64,000 nucleotides of DNA from an uncultured Sphingomonadaceae bacterium (GTDB taxonomy: Bacteria; Pseudomonadota; Alphaproteobacteria; Sphingomonadales; Sphingomonadaceae), in assembly GCA_947489315.1 (NCBI GenBank), contig CANLCX010000004.1, positions 306,803-370,802 of the forward strand. Direction: 5' to 3'. Shown here one piece after another: positions 1 to 10,612 of this stretch. The notes below the pieces were generated by a model. That model was given only the letters and a program-made list of their open reading frames with translations, was not told the origin of the DNA and made no database searches. The first letter of the stretch is position 1. Each line of letters begins with the position of its first letter. The translations under genes were made by a program, and so were the position numbers.

Positions 1-45
1 AACCGGTTTCACAACGATCATCCTGTTTCCCGCAAAGCTTGTCAA

Positions 46-83
46 AAAAAGACCCGGGACAATCGCTTGCCCCGGGTCTTTTT
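46..83 (-). terminator. Rho-independent terminator downstream of glnA
   Basis: aaaaagacccggg / cccgggtcttttt, perfect 13-bp arms with flanking A/T runs. Confidence 0.85.
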
Positions 84-104
84 GAACCAATTTAATCCTT
101 AGGA

Positions 105-1517
105 TCAGCTTGAATAATACATGTCAAATTCAACCGGGCTTGGAGTGGTTTCCAAGCGGCTGACTTCTTCCCATTTCAGTTCCGCATAAGCGTCGATCTG
201 GTCTTTAGAGAACACATCGCCTTTGAGCAGAAATTCATGATCGGCTTCTAGTGCTTCGAGCGCTTCACGAAGCGAACCACAAACGGTTGGTACTTCAGCC
301 AGTTCTGCTGGTGGCAGATCATAAAGGTTTTTGTCCATCGCGTCGCCGGGGTGGATTTTATTCTCAATACCGTCGAGGCCAGCCATCAACAAGGCGGCAG
401 CCGAGAGATACGGGTTGGCCAACGCATCGGGGAAACGGAATTCCACGCGCTTCGCTTTGTCGCCAGCACCATAAGGAATACGGCAAGAGGCAGACCGGTT
501 GCGGCTGGAATATGCCAGCAGCACAGGGGCTTCAAAACCGGGAACCAGACGCTTGTAGCTGTTGGTCGTGGCATTGGTGAACGCGTTACACGCTTTGGCA
601 TGTTTAATGACGCCGCCAATATAATGCAGGCACATTTCCGACAGACCGGCATATTCATTACCGGCGAAAAGCGGCTTGCCGTCTTTCCAGATCGACATAT
701 GGGTGTGCATGCCAGAGCCGTTATCGTCTTTAATCGGCTTGGGCATGAAGGTCGCGGTTTTGCCATAAGCATGCGCAACTTGCTGCACGACATATTTATA
801 AACCTGCGTGCGGTCAGCGGTTTCGGTCAGCGTGCCAAAGGTAATACCCAGCTCATGCTGCGCTGCGGCCACTTCGTGATGATGCTTGTCCATCGGCAGG
901 CCCATTTCCATCATGGTCGCAACCATTTCGCCGCGAATGTCCATGGCGCTATCCACTGGCGCTACCGGGAAATAGCCGCCTTTGGCGCGTGGGCGATGCC
1001 CCATATTGCCAATCTCATAATCGCGGCCGGTATTGGTGGGCAGTTCGACATCGTCAATTTTAAAGCCGCTGCGGTCATAGCCATCTTCAAATTTCACATC
1101 ATCAAACATGAAAAATTCTGGTTCTGGACCAACATAAACGGTGTCACCAATGCCGGTGGACTTCAGATAGGCTTCGGCCCGTACAGCGGTGGAACGCGGG
1201 TCGCGTCCGTAAAGCGAGCCATCGCCGGGCTCAACAATGTTACAGACCAAGACCATCATCGGAGTGGCTGAAAATGGATCCATGTAAACCGCATCCAGAT
1301 CGGGACGCAGGATCATATCGGATTCGTTAATCGCCTTCCAACCTTCGATGGAGGAGCCATCAAACATAAAGCCTTCTTCGAGCACGTCCTCGTCAATCAC
1401 CTCTGCGCACATGGACAGATGCTGCCACTTGCCGCGCGGATCGGTGAAGCGAACATCGACCCACTCAATCTCATGTTCCTTGATCATTTTCATGATATCT
1501 GCAGGTGTATTGCCCAT
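105..1517 (-). CDS. glnA: Type I glutamine synthetase
   Basis: 470 aa; [24 protein letters not shown] and [10 protein letters not shown] motifs; adjacent to glnB. Confidence 0.97.
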   Translation of the reverse strand: MGNTPADIMKMIKEHEIEWVDVRFTDPRGKWQHLSMCAEVIDEDVLEEGFMFDGSSIEGWKAINESDMILRPDLDAVYMDPFSATPMMVLVCNIVEPGDGSLYGRDPRSTAVRAEAYLKSTGIGDTVYVGPEPEFFMFDDVKFEDGYDRSGFKIDDVELPTNTGRDYEIGNMGHRPRAKGGYFPVAPVDSAMDIRGEMVATMMEMGLPMDKHHHEVAAAQHELGITFGTLTETADRTQVYKYVVQQVAHAYGKTATFMPKPIKDDNGSGMHTHMSIWKDGKPLFAGNEYAGLSEMCLHYIGGVIKHAKACNAFTNATTNSYKRLVPGFEAPVLLAYSSRNRSASCRIPYGAGDKAKRVEFRFPDALANPYLSAAALLMAGLDGIENKIHPGDAMDKNLYDLPPAELAEVPTVCGSLREALEALEADHEFLLKGDVFSKDQIDAYAELKWEEVSRLETTPSPVEFDMYYSS

Positions 1518-1568
1518 TATTTTGTCCCTTAGTTTGTTTTGAAGTTTGAATTTATTGAAAGTCGAAAA

Positions 1569-1931
<363 letters not shown>

Positions 1932-2130
1932 TTATGCTCTGGCATGCGAAAGCAGCACCAAAGTCGGGCGCACTTGCCCGCTACACTTCAATTACCATGC
2001 CAGATTGGAATCAGTAAAAGAATCGCTGATAAACTGCTAAAGCCAAACGAGAACAGTTTCAATGCCGCCCAAAAAACAGGCATTTTTTGTAGACAGAGCC
2101 TAAATTTTAGGCAGTATGGGTTCGGCTCTG

Positions 2131-4296
2131 TTACCGCCCGATAGGAGCGGTATCTTCAGCGACATTGGCCTTGGTCCAGTTGGAACGGTCAATCACATAA
2201 TGACGTAGCGCTTCAACCTGACTGGCTTTGAGCTGCTTGGAAAAGCTAACCATGCCATGTTGTTTCAACGCGCCGCCTGTGATGATCGAGGCCCATGCAT
2301 CTTCGCTGGCGAGCGTGCCGGATATGCGCAGGTCAGGCGTAAAGCCGTTACCTACTGCGCTATCGCCATGACAGACCAGGCAGTTGCGGCCATAGATCGC
2401 CTTGCCTTCCGCAACTTGTTCCGGTGTTCCGGTTGGTTCCGGCGGATTCCAGACGACTTCGCTTTTCTCTGCTATGGCGGGCAGTGTGGTTTTTCCACCC
2501 AATTTCATGACGACCAGCCGTGGAATGTTCGGTACTTTTCGTGAAGCGCCGCCTGCTACCCCAGCGACCAACGGAAACGCGCCGCCTTTGCTGGTCAGAA
2601 ACGCGACATATTGCTCGCCGTCCACAACATAGGTCGACGGAGCGCTCACGATTCCCGACTGCATATCGAGGCTCAAAAGCTCTTTGCCGCTATCGGCGGT
2701 ATAGGCTTTGAACAGCCCGACACTGGTGCCTTGAAAGACAAGATTACCAGCGGTTGTCATCGTGCCGCCATTCCAGGCTGCTGGATGATCGACTGACCAT
2801 GCGACTTTGCCCGTTTTGGGGTCAAAGGCGACCAGCTGGCCCGTCGTCGCAGCGATAGCAGCCTTATAGATGGCCGGATCATCGGGCAGCTGACCAATGG
2901 CCCAGGCGATGCCGACGTTAAAGCCTAGTCGTTCGCGCTTTTTGTCGAGATCAGATGTTGGTACGTCATAGCCCTGCGGGATTTGCTGGGCCGGTATGTA
3001 AACGAGGCCACTTTTCGGATTATAGCTCATCGGATGCCAGTTATGGGCGCCCAATGCTCCGGGGATAGCAACAAACGGCTTGCCGGTTTTATAAAAACGC
3101 GCTTCCGGGTTTTCGATTGGCCGACCGGTTTCCAGATCATAGCCCTCGGCCCAGTTGATATTGTCGACAAAAGGCTCTGCGCTCATCAACCGGCCATTGG
3201 TGCGGTCGATGACAAAGAAAAATCCGTTCTTGGGCGCATGGAAAAGGACTTTGCGTTTCTCGGTCAGTGCCGTGGTTTCGCCCTCTTTGGGAGTGACAGG
3301 CCAATCCACTTCGGCAATGATGATATGCTGGGTCGCGGTATAGTCCCAAGTCTCTGCGGGCGTCTCCTGATAATGCCAGAGATATTTTCCGGTATCGGGA
3401 TTTACAGCAACGATTGAGGAAAGGAATAGATTGTCACCCTCTCCGCCAGAGCGCAGGCCATGATTCCAGGGATTGCCATTGCCAACGCCGAAATAGAGCT
3501 GGTCCAGTTCTTCATCATAGACGATGCTGTCCCAAACGGTTCCGCCGCCGCCGGATTCTCTCCAATTGCCATCACCCCAGGTTTTATTCGCGGCCTTGGC
3601 GAAAATCTCGTCGCTCGCCGCGCCGTCCGCTTTGCCTTCCGGATTGGGCACCGTGTAGAAGCGCCATTTCTGAGAACCGTCGGAAACATTATAAGCGGTC
3701 ACATAGCCGCGCACGCCAAATTCTGCGCCGCCATTGCCGATGATGACCATATTTTTGACCACCCGCGGTGCGCCGGTAATCGTATAGGGTTTGCTATTGT
3801 CAGTGGTCTGCTTTTCCCAAAGCCGCGCGCCGGTATTCGCATCCAGCGCGATCAGGCGGCCATCAATGGTGCCGAAAAACAATTTGCCGCGTGAGATTGC
3901 GACGCCGCGATTGACGACATCGCAGCAGGCATCAACCGCCTTATCGCCGGGTACTTCGGGATCATAGGACCATAGTTCCTTGCCGGTTTTCGCATCATAA
4001 GCGAAGACTTTCGACCAAGCGGTGGAGATGTAAAGTTTGTCATCGACAACAATCGGCGTGGCTTCTTGGCCCCGGGCGTCGGGCAAATCCTTGAACCAGG
4101 CTATGCCCAATTCGCCGACGTTGCTCTCGTTAATCTGATCGAGGGGACTGTGCCGCTGTTCCTTGGCGTCAAAACCAATATTGCTCCAATCAGCACCATC
4201 ACTGGCGGCTGATGTGCTGCTGTCATCGGTAGCTTGATTCTGGCAAGCGGCCAGCAGACATGTTGCAAAAAATAGTCCCAAACGACGCATCGTCAC
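2131..4296 (-). CDS. PQQ-dependent quinohemoprotein dehydrogenase (alcohol dehydrogenase-like) with C-terminal cytochrome c domain
   Basis: PQQ propeller motifs, adjacent Cys pair DACCDVVNRG, C-terminal CLVCH heme site; N-terminal lipobox-like LLAAC. Confidence 0.9.
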   Translation of the reverse strand: MTMRRLGLFFATCLLAACQNQATDDSSTSAASDGADWSNIGFDAKEQRHSPLDQINESNVGELGIAWFKDLPDARGQEATPIVVDDKLYISTAWSKVFAYDAKTGKELWSYDPEVPGDKAVDACCDVVNRGVAISRGKLFFGTIDGRLIALDANTGARLWEKQTTDNSKPYTITGAPRVVKNMVIIGNGGAEFGVRGYVTAYNVSDGSQKWRFYTVPNPEGKADGAASDEIFAKAANKTWGDGNWRESGGGGTVWDSIVYDEELDQLYFGVGNGNPWNHGLRSGGEGDNLFLSSIVAVNPDTGKYLWHYQETPAETWDYTATQHIIIAEVDWPVTPKEGETTALTEKRKVLFHAPKNGFFFVIDRTNGRLMSAEPFVDNINWAEGYDLETGRPIENPEARFYKTGKPFVAIPGALGAHNWHPMSYNPKSGLVYIPAQQIPQGYDVPTSDLDKKRERLGFNVGIAWAIGQLPDDPAIYKAAIAATTGQLVAFDPKTGKVAWSVDHPAAWNGGTMTTAGNLVFQGTSVGLFKAYTADSGKELLSLDMQSGIVSAPSTYVVDGEQYVAFLTSKGGAFPLVAGVAGGASRKVPNIPRLVVMKLGGKTTLPAIAEKSEVVWNPPEPTGTPEQVAEGKAIYGRNCLVCHGDSAVGNGFTPDLRISGTLASEDAWASIITGGALKQHGMVSFSKQLKASQVEALRHYVIDRSNWTKANVAEDTAPIGR

Positions 4297-4384
4297 TTCT
4301 CCCGAGCCGACTATACCTTCATGGGTCTAGCCTGATTTAACTGACTAGCTAAATTTAGGCGCTGCGGTCAAGGCTGATGCATGT

Positions 4385-5212
4385 TTATGTGTAAGGTGGG
4401 CAGTCCAGGCCAGCAGGGCTTTTCGTGAATATCTCACAACCGGTTTCGGTGATTCCGATACTATGCTCAAACTGCGCCGACAGCGAACGGTCGCGGGTGA
4501 CGGCAGTCCAGCCATCTTCGAGCATTTTTACGGCATATTTTCCGATATTGATCATCGGCTCGATGGTGAAGAACATACCAGGCCTTAATTCCGGGCCGGT
4601 GCCGGGGCGTCCTGCGTGAACAACTTCTGGCGCATCATGGAACATCTGTCCCAGACCATGGCCACAAAAATCGCGGACTACGCTATAGCGGTTGCCTTCG
4701 GCATGGCTCTGGATAGCATGCGCGACATCGCCCATCCGGTTGCCGGGCTTTGCTTGTTCAATGCCCAGCATCAAACATTCATAGGTATTTTGAACCAGCC
4801 TTGCCGCTTTGACAGGTGCCTTTCCGATCAGGAACATGCGGCTGGTATCACCATGCCAGCCATCAACGATCACGGTCACATCAATATTAACAATATCGCC
4901 TTCTTTGAGTTTCTTGTCCCCTGGAATACCGTGACACACAACATGGTTGATCGAGGTGCAGCAGCTATGGGTGAAGCCGCGATAGCCCAGTGTCGCCGGA
5001 ACCGCACCTTCGCGAAAAGCATGTACGCGGACCATGTCGTCGAGTGCGCCAGTGGTCACACCGGGAACCACATGCGGCACCAAGCTGTCGAGAATTTCAG
5101 CAGCCAGCCGCCCGGCTTTGCGCATGCCCTCAAAGCCTTCCGGGCCATGGAGTTTAATCGCGCCGGTTCGGCTTTGCGGGGTGGTGTCTTCTACAGTCAT
5201 ATAATCGGTCAT
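4385..5212 (-). CDS. map: Type I methionine aminopeptidase
   Basis: GYRGFTHSCCTSINHVVCHGIP, FCGHGLGQMFHDAPEV and FTIEPMINIG motifs. Confidence 0.96.
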   Translation of the reverse strand: MTDYMTVEDTTPQSRTGAIKLHGPEGFEGMRKAGRLAAEILDSLVPHVVPGVTTGALDDMVRVHAFREGAVPATLGYRGFTHSCCTSINHVVCHGIPGDKKLKEGDIVNIDVTVIVDGWHGDTSRMFLIGKAPVKAARLVQNTYECLMLGIEQAKPGNRMGDVAHAIQSHAEGNRYSVVRDFCGHGLGQMFHDAPEVVHAGRPGTGPELRPGMFFTIEPMINIGKYAVKMLEDGWTAVTRDRSLSAQFEHSIGITETGCEIFTKSPAGLDCPPYT

Positions 5213-5294
5213 AGCCCTTATATAACGGCTTTGGCTTGATTTGGCGATACCAGAAATATGCCTGCTGTTCGGTCAAAATTAACCCGAATAATCT

Positions 5295-7052
5295 ATGAAT
5301 TTATATTCGTATTTGAGCATTTCTGGGACTTTGATGCGCAACAAATTGAAACTCTTTCTGATTCTGTTTTCGCTGCTGCTGGGCGGGATGGAAGTGGTGC
5401 GTCGGGTCCAGACGCTGACCAGTCCCGATATCCAGATTCCGGGATTGGCGGCCTATGCCGTACTATTCCTGCTCTGTGTGATTAGTTCGGTAGGGGCGGG
5501 CTTTTTTGTGCGTGCCTGGCTACGATGGCTCCTCGCGATATTATTTGCTGGCGCGGCCTGGCTTGTCGATGGTTATCAGTGGGTTGTCGGTGATTTCATG
5601 GCCTATGATGGCTTTGTGACCATGACCCAAAGCGCCGGGGATCTCGGCAGTGCGTTTGATCAGCAGGCCGCGATCATGCTGATGGCGGCGGGGAAGGCGG
5701 CGTTGCTCCTGTTTGGAATAGGCCTGCGGCCGACATTGCCGATCCCATGGAGCGGGCGAATTGCCAAAATGGGTTCCATTCCCATCATAGCGCTGTTGAT
5801 CCTATTGCTCTATGTCCGCGGCGGTGAGGGCGCGAGTGGATTGCCATCCTCCCATAGCGGGCTCAGCTTCAGCATTTTGCAGGGCTATGAGCTGATCCGA
5901 TATCCCGATGGTGAACGAAAATCGGTGACACTAGCCAAGAACGGGGCAAAACCGCCGGGTGATATTATCCTGATCATCGATGAGAGTATTGCCGGTGCCT
6001 ATCTGGATATCAATGATTCAAACGGGGTCCATTCCGGTTTAAAACGTCCGTCACCCTCGGTGCCGATTCACAATTTTGGTCTGGCAGCTTCGATTACCCA
6101 TTGCAGTGTCGGGTCCAATGTGTCGCTCCGTTATGGCGGGACGCGTTCCAACTATCTTGAGATCGCGCGCTCGGGGCCGTCTATTTGGTCCTATGCGCGA
6201 ACGGCAGGACTGGAGACGGTCTATATCGATGCGCAGCGTACGGGCGGCGCTTATCAGAATCAAATGAACGATACTGAACGGCAAGGGATCGATCATTGGG
6301 ATCAATTTGATAAAGTAGCCATCGTGGACCGTGATCAGGCGGTTGCCGAACGGCTGACGCGCTATCTGAGCGACGGTAGGGCGCAGTTTATTCTGATCAA
6401 TAAAGTCGGCGCGCATTTTCCGGTCAATGACAAATTTCCAGACAGCCACGCCCGCTATCGACCCATGTTAGAGCGTGACCAATATGCGGATGTCACGGAC
6501 ATGGCTGCTCCCGACGAGCTATACGGCCGCGCAGGAAACTGGGTTCTCTATCGCAATAGCTACCGGAACACATTGTCCTGGAATGTCGGTGCCTTTTTCG
6601 ATCACCTGTTTGATCAGGCCACGCTCGACGGCGCGACGATCATCTATACGGCCGACCATGGCCAACATTTACATGAACAGCCGGATAGCGGAGCCGCGAC
6701 CCATTGTACTCCGAACCCGGAGATAGAAGAAGGCGTCGTCCCGCTTGTGGTGATCGACGGATCCGGGAATGGAGATAGAGGTTGGGAACAGGCCGCCAAG
6801 GCTCGCCATAACGGGACCAGTCATTATCAGATATTCCCGACCCTGTTGTCCCTGATGGGATATGAGGAGGAAGCTATAAAGGCCATATATGGCCCTGATC
6901 TGCTGTCCCCCGAAGCAGATCCATTCACGTTTAATATGCGCTATAATGCGCGTTTGGGCAGCAGCCCGATCTGGAAGCATATCCCGGTGGACGACATCGC
7001 TCGACCGCCGCCATCCGACTATGGTAATGCCGCGCGCGCTGCTGCACCATAA
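5295..7052 (+). CDS. Membrane-anchored sulfatase/phosphoethanolamine-transferase-like protein
   Basis: N-terminal TM segments; IILIIDESI and IIYTADHGQHLHE motifs of the alkaline phosphatase superfamily; start may be the internal ATG near 5334. Confidence 0.75.
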   Translation: MNLYSYLSISGTLMRNKLKLFLILFSLLLGGMEVVRRVQTLTSPDIQIPGLAAYAVLFLLCVISSVGAGFFVRAWLRWLLAILFAGAAWLVDGYQWVVGDFMAYDGFVTMTQSAGDLGSAFDQQAAIMLMAAGKAALLLFGIGLRPTLPIPWSGRIAKMGSIPIIALLILLLYVRGGEGASGLPSSHSGLSFSILQGYELIRYPDGERKSVTLAKNGAKPPGDIILIIDESIAGAYLDINDSNGVHSGLKRPSPSVPIHNFGLAASITHCSVGSNVSLRYGGTRSNYLEIARSGPSIWSYARTAGLETVYIDAQRTGGAYQNQMNDTERQGIDHWDQFDKVAIVDRDQAVAERLTRYLSDGRAQFILINKVGAHFPVNDKFPDSHARYRPMLERDQYADVTDMAAPDELYGRAGNWVLYRNSYRNTLSWNVGAFFDHLFDQATLDGATIIYTADHGQHLHEQPDSGAATHCTPNPEIEEGVVPLVVIDGSGNGDRGWEQAAKARHNGTSHYQIFPTLLSLMGYEEEAIKAIYGPDLLSPEADPFTFNMRYNARLGSSPIWKHIPVDDIARPPPSDYGNAARAAAP

Positions 7053-7183
7053 GTGCGGGGACGGACAGATTGGTGTCCCGGTGGATGGAGTACATGCACA
7101 CCATGGCTGGCAGACGCTAACATTAATGAGCTTGGGGCCATGAAATCGTTGATGATTTCCGCAACTGCTCTATATCCCATTTC

Positions 7184-7942
7184 ATGAACAAACCCCGCAT
7201 TTACACAGCCGCCTTGATCGTCATTGGCGACGAAATTCTTTCTGGCCGTACGCAGGACAAAAACATCGCGCAGATCGCCAAATGGCTGAATGTGCAAGGC
7301 ATCAGACTCGGTGAGGTGCGTGTAATTGCTGATGATATGGATGCGATTGCCGAGGCGGTGAACATCCTGCGCGCGCGCAATGATTATCTCTTCACCACCG
7401 GCGGCATTGGTCCGACCCATGATGATATTACGGTCGACGCCATTTCCAAGGCGCTGGGTGTGGATGTAGTGATCCACCCGACCGCGCGGGCAATATTGGA
7501 AAAATATTATTCTGACAAAGGCGGTATCAACGAAGGTCGCTTACGTATGGCGCGCGTCCCCGATGGCGCGGAGCTGATCGAAAATCGCATGTCTGGGGCG
7601 CCGGGCATCAAGATAGACAATATATTCCTGATGGCGGGCGTGCCGCATATTACAGCTGGCATGCTCGACGCATTGACCGGGACATTGGAAGGTGGCGCAC
7701 CGCTCTTGTCTGCAACGCTTGGGGCATGGGCTCCGGAGAGTGAAATTGCCGATGTCTTGAGCGCAGCTGAAAATGCACATGAAGGCTGTCAGATTGGTAG
7801 CTATCCGTTTTTCCGCAATGGCACCGTCGGCGCGAATTTTGTCGTGCGGTCGACGGATGCGGAGGATTTGGCGACCTGCACAGCGGTGTTGAAGTCCGGT
7901 CTGGAAGAAGCCGGCTACGAGGTTACTGACGGCGGTATATAG
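7184..7942 (+). CDS. Competence/damage-inducible protein CinA N-terminal-like (molybdopterin-binding fold)
   Basis: ALIVIGDEILSGRTQDKN and FTTGGIGPTHDDIT motifs. Confidence 0.9.
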   Translation: MNKPRIYTAALIVIGDEILSGRTQDKNIAQIAKWLNVQGIRLGEVRVIADDMDAIAEAVNILRARNDYLFTTGGIGPTHDDITVDAISKALGVDVVIHPTARAILEKYYSDKGGINEGRLRMARVPDGAELIENRMSGAPGIKIDNIFLMAGVPHITAGMLDALTGTLEGGAPLLSATLGAWAPESEIADVLSAAENAHEGCQIGSYPFFRNGTVGANFVVRSTDAEDLATCTAVLKSGLEEAGYEVTDGGI

Positions 7943-7946
7943 CTTT

Positions 7947-8023
7947 GTGCTCCGCACTTGATGCGGAGCCTAGAGTGGCTGTCACGCCCGTCTACCCTCG
8001 GCTCCGCATCAAGTGCGGAGCAC
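7947..8023. repeat. Bipartite REP-like inverted repeat, perfect 24-bp arms, copy 1
   Basis: gtgctccgcacttgatgcggagcc (7947-7970) and its exact reverse complement ggctccgcatcaagtgcggagcac (8000-8023). Confidence 0.93.
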
Positions 8024-8033
8024 CTCAGTCTGG

Positions 8034-8684
8034 CTACTCCCGCACGGCTTTTAGTGCCGCACCAGCCGCAAAAGGCGTAATCGCAACGAGCAACAAAGAC
8101 ACGGCACTGAGAAACAACAGCGCACTGCCGCTTTGATCGGCTAAGCTGCCAGCACCAAATATCAGCAACGGTATGGCGAGCGGCACGAGCAACAGTCCGC
8201 CCAAGGCCCCTGCGCCTCTGAGGCCAGCGGTTAGGGCGGCAATCATAACCGCCAATCCGGCGAGCGCTGGGGTTGCGATGGCGAGGCTGGCGAGCAATGT
8301 CACCAGGGGCGGTCCTTCGAGCCCCATTAATCCGCTGGCGAGGAACGCCGCGAATAGCAAAGGCGGCCCAAAGGCCAGCCAGTGCGAGATTAACCGCGCA
8401 AAGGCGATGAGCTCGTCGGTGATGCCGCGAACGATCAATTGATCATAAAGGCCATTGTCGAGATCAGGTTGTATCAACCGGTCGAGCGGGAGCAGAGTGG
8501 CCAGTAATGCGGCAATCCACAATATCCCGCCACCGGTCTGTAGGAGTAAATCGCGATCTGGGCCAACCGCAAAAGGGAACAGGGTCGCCGCCGACAGATA
8601 GAAGATAACGGGTAGCCAAGTCCCGCCACTTGAATAGCTTTGCCGGACATCGCGCCAGATCAAGGTCTTGAGTGCCCCGATCAT
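8034..8684 (-). CDS. ccmB: Heme exporter protein CcmB
   Basis: WRDVRQSYSSGGTWLPVIFYL start, hydrophobic, overlaps ccmA. Confidence 0.9.
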   Translation of the reverse strand: MIGALKTLIWRDVRQSYSSGGTWLPVIFYLSAATLFPFAVGPDRDLLLQTGGGILWIAALLATLLPLDRLIQPDLDNGLYDQLIVRGITDELIAFARLISHWLAFGPPLLFAAFLASGLMGLEGPPLVTLLASLAIATPALAGLAVMIAALTAGLRGAGALGGLLLVPLAIPLLIFGAGSLADQSGSALLFLSAVSLLLVAITPFAAGAALKAVRE

Positions 8685-9319
8685 AGTGGCGCCTCCAACT
8701 GTTCCAGCGCCGCTAATTCCAGTTTCAGATCAAAGGCGATCGGCAGCGCGATATGGCTAGCAGCCAAAATCATCCCGCCGCGATCCAGATGGGCTTGCAA
8801 ACTCTGGCCCAACAAATCCACTGATGCGGTGTCGAGGCCATTGGCGGGCTCGTCGAGCAACCACAAATTGGCGGCGGATAAGAAGGTACGGGCTAAGCGC
8901 GCGCGCTGCCGCTGACCGGTCGAGAAATAGCGGATCGGCACTTCGGCCAAATAGCCCATGCCTGCCGCAGCGATGGCGGCTGTGCAATCATCATCCGTCT
9001 TACCGTCCAGCTGGGACCAAAATCGGAGCGCCTTTTGTAGCGGTAGATTTTCATCGAGTGCCATTCGGTCATCACATAATGCGATGGACGCGGGCGTTTG
9101 GATTCTCCCGGAAAACGGATCGAGCAATCCGGCTATCAATCGCAGCAGGCTTGATTTACCGACGCCATTGGGCCCGGTTACGAGTCCCGCCTGGCCCGGT
9201 GTCAGAGCAAAACTCAAATCGCGGAACAGCAATTTGTCGCCACGCACGCACGAAAGGGCTTCGGCACGCAGATTATCGCCCCCTTCATCCCGCATTTTGG
9301 TTGACGCCCCTCGGTTCAT
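8681..9319 (-). CDS. ccmA: Heme exporter ATP-binding protein CcmA
   Basis: [12 protein letters not shown] Walker [13 protein letters not shown] signature, WLLDEP Walker B. Confidence 0.9.
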   Translation of the reverse strand: MNRGASTKMRDEGGDNLRAEALSCVRGDKLLFRDLSFALTPGQAGLVTGPNGVGKSSLLRLIAGLLDPFSGRIQTPASIALCDDRMALDENLPLQKALRFWSQLDGKTDDDCTAAIAAAGMGYLAEVPIRYFSTGQRQRARLARTFLSAANLWLLDEPANGLDTASVDLLGQSLQAHLDRGGMILAASHIALPIAFDLKLELAALEQLEAPL

Positions 9320-9373
9320 GGGGAAGACTTAAGCCATGAAACGGCCGCAAAGCCAAGTCAGGAGTATCGAAAA

Positions 9374-9670
9374 ATGGTTGCACAACTAAATGATGCCGAA
9401 CGCAAAGCCGCTCTCGCCGCGCTGCCGGATTGGGAATATGACGGCGAACGCGACGCTATTAGCCGCAAGTTCAAATTTGGCGATTTTACCGAAGCCTTTG
9501 CGTTTATGACCCGCGTGGCGTTGCATGCCGAAAAAGCGGATCATCATCCCGAGTGGTTTAACGTCTATAACAACGTGGATATGACGCTGACCACTCATGA
9601 TGCGGGTGAGAATGGCGGATTGTCTCAGCGCGACATCGATCTGGCCAAGATGATTGAGAATATCCTCTAG
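9374..9670 (+). CDS. 4a-hydroxytetrahydrobiopterin dehydratase (PCD/DCoH)
   Basis: 98 aa; [27 protein letters not shown]-type motif. Confidence 0.93.
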   Translation: MVAQLNDAERKAALAALPDWEYDGERDAISRKFKFGDFTEAFAFMTRVALHAEKADHHPEWFNVYNNVDMTLTTHDAGENGGLSQRDIDLAKMIENIL

Positions 9671-10500
9671 TTTTTAGTCTCTGCTCCGGCAAGGACATTG
9701 CCAAGATCGGCCAGTTCAACTGACTGTTTGCGCAACCGGCCCGGCATCCAACGTGCGGCGAAGGCGAGTTGTTTGGCCATTTTGTTAACGGGCCGGTGAA
9801 CCTTGCTGCCATGCACAGCTTCCCATGCTTCGGGGCCGATAATGGACACCGGACTGACGAGTACACCGCTTTCTTCGAGTCGTTCTTTGCCGGTTTGATT
9901 GGTCCCTTCAACCACATCTGAGATGATGTTGGTATCGACAAAACCTGGCATCAGCGAGCGGGATTTGATGCCATATTTATTAAATTCCAGATCATGTGAT
10001 TCTGCAAGACCGCGCACTGCGAATTTTGTGGCGCTATAGACGCTGAGGTCGGCTACGCCATAAATTCCCGCCGCGGACGCCGTATAGAGTACGCAGCTGT
10101 CTGGCGTGTTTTTCAGCATTTCGAAACAGGCCCGTGTTCCGCTGATGCAGCCGGTAAAATTAATGGCGATCATCAAGTCGATATCTTCATCCGTCATCTC
10201 TTGAATCGGGCCACCTTCACCAATGCCAGCATTGTTGAACAGGACATTCATTGTGCCACCCGTAATGTCGCCAAAATCGGCAACGGCCGACTTCCAGTTG
10301 GCGCGGCTGGTGACATCAAGCTTGTGGACGGAGCTTTGACCTTCGGGAAGCAGCGCCGCAGTTTCAGCCATCCCGGCTTCGTTGATATCGGCAATACCAA
10401 TGAACCAGCCTTTGCCAGAAAAATAGCGCGCGACTTCGCGGCCTAATCCCGATGCGCCGCCGGTAATGAATATTGATTTCTGTCCGCTTTGATATGCCAT
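9667..10500 (-). CDS. SDR family oxidoreductase
   Basis: [31 protein letters not shown]. Confidence 0.9.
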   Translation of the reverse strand: MAYQSGQKSIFITGGASGLGREVARYFSGKGWFIGIADINEAGMAETAALLPEGQSSVHKLDVTSRANWKSAVADFGDITGGTMNVLFNNAGIGEGGPIQEMTDEDIDLMIAINFTGCISGTRACFEMLKNTPDSCVLYTASAAGIYGVADLSVYSATKFAVRGLAESHDLEFNKYGIKSRSLMPGFVDTNIISDVVEGTNQTGKERLEESGVLVSPVSIIGPEAWEAVHGSKVHRPVNKMAKQLAFAARWMPGRLRKQSVELADLGNVLAGAETKN

Positions 10501-10612
10501 TTCTTGTCCTCGCCCATTTCATCTGTTGTCTTATTGACATTGATGTTTATTCGAGCGGTTTTTCGCCATCAGGTCAAGAGCGATTGGACATATCGGCTAA
10601 AGCTGGCCAATA

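Noticed and set aside
351-1271. 306-aa plus-strand ORF antisense to glnA
   Set aside because: Lies wholly inside a certain glnA gene in a GC-biased codon context; typical shadow ORF.
3460-3894. Several antisense ORFs inside the PQQ dehydrogenase
   Set aside because: Shadow ORFs with no ribosome-binding site or family signature.
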